A program made the translations under genes and the position numbers. A DNA stretch of 64,000 nucleotides, taken from positions 15,517,151-15,581,150 of the forward strand of contig OX438755.1 of NCBI GenBank assembly GCA_949316235.1, in the 5' to 3' direction. The DNA comes from Oegoconia quadripuncta. Taxonomy: Eukaryota; Arthropoda; Insecta; Lepidoptera; Autostichidae. Numbering within the stretch: the stretch's first letter is position 1; each line of letters opens with the position of its first letter. A model generated the notes under the pieces. That model was not told the origin of the DNA. It worked only from the letters and a program-made list of their open reading frames with translations, and did not search any database. Positions 51,801 through 57,800 of the stretch are shown here, piece by piece.

Positions 51801-54800
51801 AACGCAGCTAAAAATTTCGCTTTAATGTAGCTAATAAGTAAATAGGAACACATAGTTACAAACAGTCCTGCTTCTAATTCTGTATCTGTTATCGGAAGAG
51901 ATTCTCCTATTTCGTGTTCCAAAATGAAACCCATTGGAACCATCATCATTCCAAATGCAGTTTGATCACAGTCTGTAGGAACATCTCTGGGACAAACGAT
52001 TCCACCAAAAAAGTAAGTCGTCCTCAAATTAGGTAAGAATTCATTAATCGTATATAGAAAAAAACTGACTAGATAAATTACGCAAAATTGGAAAAAAAAA
52101 ATCTGTTTTATCACATTATTCATCGGACTCTGTTTTCGATTCCAGTTACTATTCAAACTGTCACTCAACACGTTATATAGTTTTAACAATCGATTGAATT
52201 TACTTGCATTGGTATATTGCTCTTTCCCCATAAGAGTAACAAAATTTTCGATCCAACAAGTAGAAAGAACATTCAACAAAAAATTTATAGTCTTCACCCT
52301 TGCAAACACCACTGAAGAAAGGCTTGTATCCATATTGTCTCGCTTCTTCAACAATGTCATTAAAGAAATAATAATATCTATCACATATATAAGATCCACA
52401 TAGAACTCGAAAAATTTAAAAAACGTCGGCGCTGTTGGTTTCGCCAAATTTGGTGGATATAATATGAGTACACCATACGCAGTCCATTTTATGAATCTCT
52501 TCCAAGCAATGTCGAAAGCAGAATCAGGTATTAGAACCCACGGAAATTTTACATTGGCGAATATAGACTTTCCTTGCAATTGCACTTCATTACATAATAC
52601 TAGTTGTCCAATATACTTAGCACAGTGATATGTAGTTTCTTCGGGGGGCAGTTCACAATTCTTACGTGATCCTGCGTTACATATTTTTTTCCATTTATTA
52701 ATAGCTAGACATATTTCCCACCAACGTCTCTTAACCCATGCCATATCCTCAACATCAGTCCTATCCAGTCCTTTGGTCCCTTTTTTACTTAAGTATAAAG
52801 TACGAGCGTGAGAGATTCTTTCCTGTGCTAGTTGCATAATATTACGACGATCTTCAGGAAATTTGTGCAGTGATGACAAGATGGCCGTACGGCTCACAAC
52901 AAAAATTTCACAATATGTCAGACAATGCACCATTGCCTTTCTATGCAATGGTGGTAAATAAAAACTAAGATCTCCAAAAACGGTGCCACTAGTCACCGAC
53001 AACGTAGGTGATACGCTATCGTCAAAAGAAATAAACTGTACTACGCCTGTTTTTAAATAGTATAGGTTTGTTAAACAATGCGGTCCCGCAAAGAATCTTT
53101 CTCCAGGCATCCTGTAATCTAGTCTGATTTCCTCGCAAAGATAGCGTTTGTAGGAGAGAGACGTCTTTCTTAATATAGGGCTGTGGTAGAATACTGCCCA
53201 GACAAGATCTTGTTTGATGTCTAGTCTCATATACTTGGGCAATTCCAAGATAACTTTAGGTAAGGTAGTAATGCCTATATGCCTTTTCCATATCGCTGCA
53301 TAGAAGTGTTCAACACATTTGTGAGCAGTGGGATCAGGGTTTCGTATTTTCGTTTCGTCTACAATTCTTTTGACTCGTTCCTGAAACGTTGCGATTCTTC
53401 TATACCGCATTACAGATTCACCAAATAACTTGGGTAGTATAATGTACATAGATAATATTTGACCAAATATCATAAATATGATGATTAACAGAAATTCCGA
53501 ATAAGTAGATGGCTTTAATTCATCACACAAACTATTTGTGAAATAAGCAGCCGGGAATGTAACTCCAGTCAAAAAATCTTTAAATTCCTCATTTATATTA
53601 TTGTACTGAAAGATAAAAATTAATTTATTGTAGACTAATGGAAACAAGGCCGTGTAGTTCCCGAACGAGGGCCCTTGAACCCAGATGTCACTTTCTGCCC
53701 TAAAACAGCATGGCCAATCGATGGAAAACGGGGATTAGGTATTAGCCTATACAAAGACTTTTTAAACCGCCTTCGTGGCTTAATGTAAACACTATAAGAT
53801 TTACAAAACGGAGGTCTCGGTTTCGATTCCCACTGGAGTACATATTCAGTATTAGGCTTGGTAAAGGGTAAAATTATTTGAAATGTCCGCCTGGTTTCCC
53901 ACCGAAATCTTATCTAGGTCTGCCGCCTAGCAAGCAATGTTTACGTTTACGTTTATGTTTTACTTATGTTCCGGCTGTTAATGATAAGATAGCCAGGCGT
54001 CCAAATAAGTTGATGGTTCATAGTGAGCGCGCTTCCGCCCTATCTTCACTTAACATCAGGTATGATAGGGGTCAAGCATTAGCGCTCAACAGGTTAGCCC
54101 ATTGTGCGTGAGAAAGAAATTAAAAAAATCTTGTAGGTATCAATTTATTGTGAACTCGGTTGCTAAGGATACATAAATAACATATGGGAATAAGAAGCAG
54201 AGGTCGCGGTTCGATTTCTAGTAGGATAAGTTTGTGCCTCAGTACGTTCCACTTTAGGTGTGATTGAGGTCACGTGCTACAAAAAAAACTTACCCTTCCC
54301 TGCGAGTACATACGCCAGTCGTAAATACCATTCGCACAATTGCGACAAAGTCCATGGTATGTTAACATTAGAAAGCAGCAACCAGTCGCGTTAACAATAA
54401 TAAATATGACTATTGAATAACCAATCATGAGGTTAACAGTTGAGTGCGTCGATTGTAGAGCAAAAAAATCAACTATTCTGTAGAAACTGGAAAATAGACG
54501 ATTAGCTTAGAATTTAGTCGTACAGTCAGCAACACTATTAAGGTAGCAGGTCTTAATTTATAAATATATTATACCGGATGAAATCGGGCCTATTAGGTAG
54601 GTGATATAGAAGGTAATGGCATAAATAGTTTTTTTTTTCAAAACCATCACCGAATAGAGCGTTGTGTCATTTGACTGTCGCGTTTGTAGTCTATTCCACA
54701 TAATTACATCAAATCAAATCAAATCAAAATATTTTATTTCATAAGATAAAATTATCACCTGAAAGCGTCACTATTAATATTAATATTACATTATATTTTT

Positions 54801-57800
54801 TACATTACATTATTATCATTAAATTAAATAGATTATAAAAAACATACCCTCCCCGGGGCAGTCGGGGACATATCGTAAGTCATCGGCATAGGAAAACAGA
54901 AAATAAATTTAAATCGATTCTTTAGGTGCTCTTAAATCAAATAAATTATAACTTTGGGTGAAGTTGAAGTTCCGCCTCAATTTGAGTCATTTTTAATGGC
55001 AGACTATTACGACAGGAACAATTTATAACAATATTTTAATATTTGCCACGAAATTTGGCATCGAAATGTTGGGAGCACTGCAGCATATAAAGACTTTTGT
55101 TTGTGATTATTACTTCATTGACATTATAAAGCATGTTGTATTTGAGTAGTAGAAATGAATGGCAATCTATTTCCTCTGGAAGAAATGCTTTAGTAGCAAT
55201 AGGTGGAATAACCGGATTTAACGGATATAACCCAGAACACGAGGTTTGCGAATGTTTTTAAATTGTGCAAAGTGCTATAAGATTTATATTAATAAAAGGC
55301 ATGTTCTGACCGACTGAGTGACTTGAAAGATCATCAGCCCAAACGTGTGAACCAATGTTGATGACAATCCCTGGTTATTTCGTCTCCCAAAGTTTATGAG
55401 GGAGGGGTATTTTGAATTTCCATTACTAAGGTAAATATACTTGAACATATACAGACAGCGCCATCTAGTTCCACACTAAGCAACTAGGCTTGTGTTGTAG
55501 ATACCAGATGGTTGATACACTACACAATTTTTTTTTGTAAATAAATAAATACATAAATGAAAAACATCCATAACTCGGGATCACATGTCTGTATTCAACA
55601 TACAAACATTATGCCCCTAGCGGGATTCGAATCTGCACTGGGCGGGGTTAACTTTTTATATAAAATGGAGACTAAGACGATTACGTACATTATTACCACT
55701 AATGATATTCAGAATCTGGTCCGGCTCAGTTTGAAGTTGGACCAATGAAATAATCAGTTTTTAGATTTATAATCAGAAGAGTTGACGTCATAAGCTTGCT
55801 TAACCTTAACTGAAAATATGACATATAAAATTCCAAAGTATGTAAGTAATACTAACCAAAAAACTTCAGAAAAGGCAAGAACATTTGGCCATAGATTCGA
55901 TGGAAGACATTCATCTCCGACTGACATGCGGAAAAACGGGATCAAAGATATTACGTCCATTGCCAACAAGAGGGCAGATTTTTGTGGATATTCACGCTTC
56001 ACCGCCGCTTCTGTTACTTGCCTAAAAGAATAAACTATGTCATCATCAGGTGGATGGAAGATCTAAAGCAGTAAGTAAGGAAGCAGGACGCTTCTAATCG
56101 ATCACTCTGGATAAATTTTTATACATAATTTTTTTTGTCTATGAGAACAACCGACGTCTGCTCTCTATAAACATTATGCCGTAAGATAATTTATTAGTAG
56201 TTACACTGAATTTATCGCCCAAACAGTTTCAACTACAGATAATATGAGGAATTGTTTCGAACCGCATGAAGGTAGCACGCATTGGTTACTGCTGTAACCA
56301 TGGACAGTAGACAGGTCTTTTTTGATCTTTAAATTTTTTCTCCGTTAAATTAATGATATTCTCAGGTAATAATCAGTCATGGTAATAAAAGCGTATACAG
56401 TGTTCCATAAAATGATGACAATGTGTTAACGTTGCTTAGTCTGAACATAGGGGTAAATAATTTGTCCTTATATCTCAAATTTATTTTACCCATAATGACT
56501 TTATATTATTATTACGATACGTTTAGTCCAAGTTTAAATTTGCTCACATTGCTATGAAAAGACTTATGCTCCAAGTTACTCTAAGACACAGGATTTGATA
56601 GGTCATCCCTAAGAGAACCACAGTCATCGACTTCTCATCATCATCAGTCCGTAAACATCCCACTGCAGCGATATAGACCTTCCCTCATCTATATGAGAGA
56701 ATATAGTAGTAAGGGAGGGAGTACAGTATCGACTGCTCAGTAATTAGTTATTCGTCTGAAGGTTAGTAGGCTTAAATGGCAATGAGCGACTATGTTATTC
56801 CGTAAGACCACTTGTAAAACTCGCATCAGAAGTGAAATCCTGAACGACTACGAACTTTAGAGTCACAGCTTACGACGCAATGTGTCCCATACAAACTTTC
56901 AAGTCCAAATTTTTCGAAATTAATAGACTGATTCTAATGAAACTTTTCAAATATAAGTAGGATACATAGATATAAAAAAATTGTGAAGAATATTTTCAAA
57001 AAAGAGCATTGAACTACTAAATTGTGCGATTTTAAGTTTACATTAACAGAAAAATTGTAATATATTTTTAAATTCAACTTTTGAAAACGTATTCTACTAT
57101 CTTTTTAGATTTATGTATCCTGTTATTTACTTATAAAGTTTCATTAGAATCGGTCTATCCATATCGAACAATGTGGACCTGAAAGTCTGTATTGAATTCT
57201 ATGTGGGATAAACCCTCTTAAAGAACATGACGATTGAAAATCTAGTGCAGATTCGGATAAATGCACATAAATAAGTTTCTGTAATCAACGCCCTGGTCAT
57301 ATTCTGACGCAGAGCCAAAAAACGTTCGAGCAAGCTAGTTCTGTAGTAGAGATCTTACCTGTGTATTATGTGAAGGAACGTATCGAATAAGTAAATTGTG
57401 TCCGCAAAATAAGTGTAAATGATTTTGGTGTATTTAAAAATATCCGGCAGCTTCACCTCACCCTCACAAAACAGCATTGGATACAATCCTTGAATTGGTC
57501 CCTGAAAATTTAAAATAAATAATTTGTTTTCCATTACTCAATTGACTTAGAAGATAGGTAATTGTTTTATTCATTACTTCAAGCAAGACTGATGCTTCAC
57601 AAACAAAAAGAAAACAAGGATTCGAACCTCAAATTTTTCTTCATTTCATTTTCGTCGTTAAGACCAATCAGCCAAAAAGCTCCTTTTATTTATCAAGGCA
57701 CAAATCTTAAACTACTATATTTCGTAATCGGTGATCTGAACATATACGTAAATTTGCTATAGATGACAGCACTGCAAGAGTAGCAAATTCAAGTTCATTA

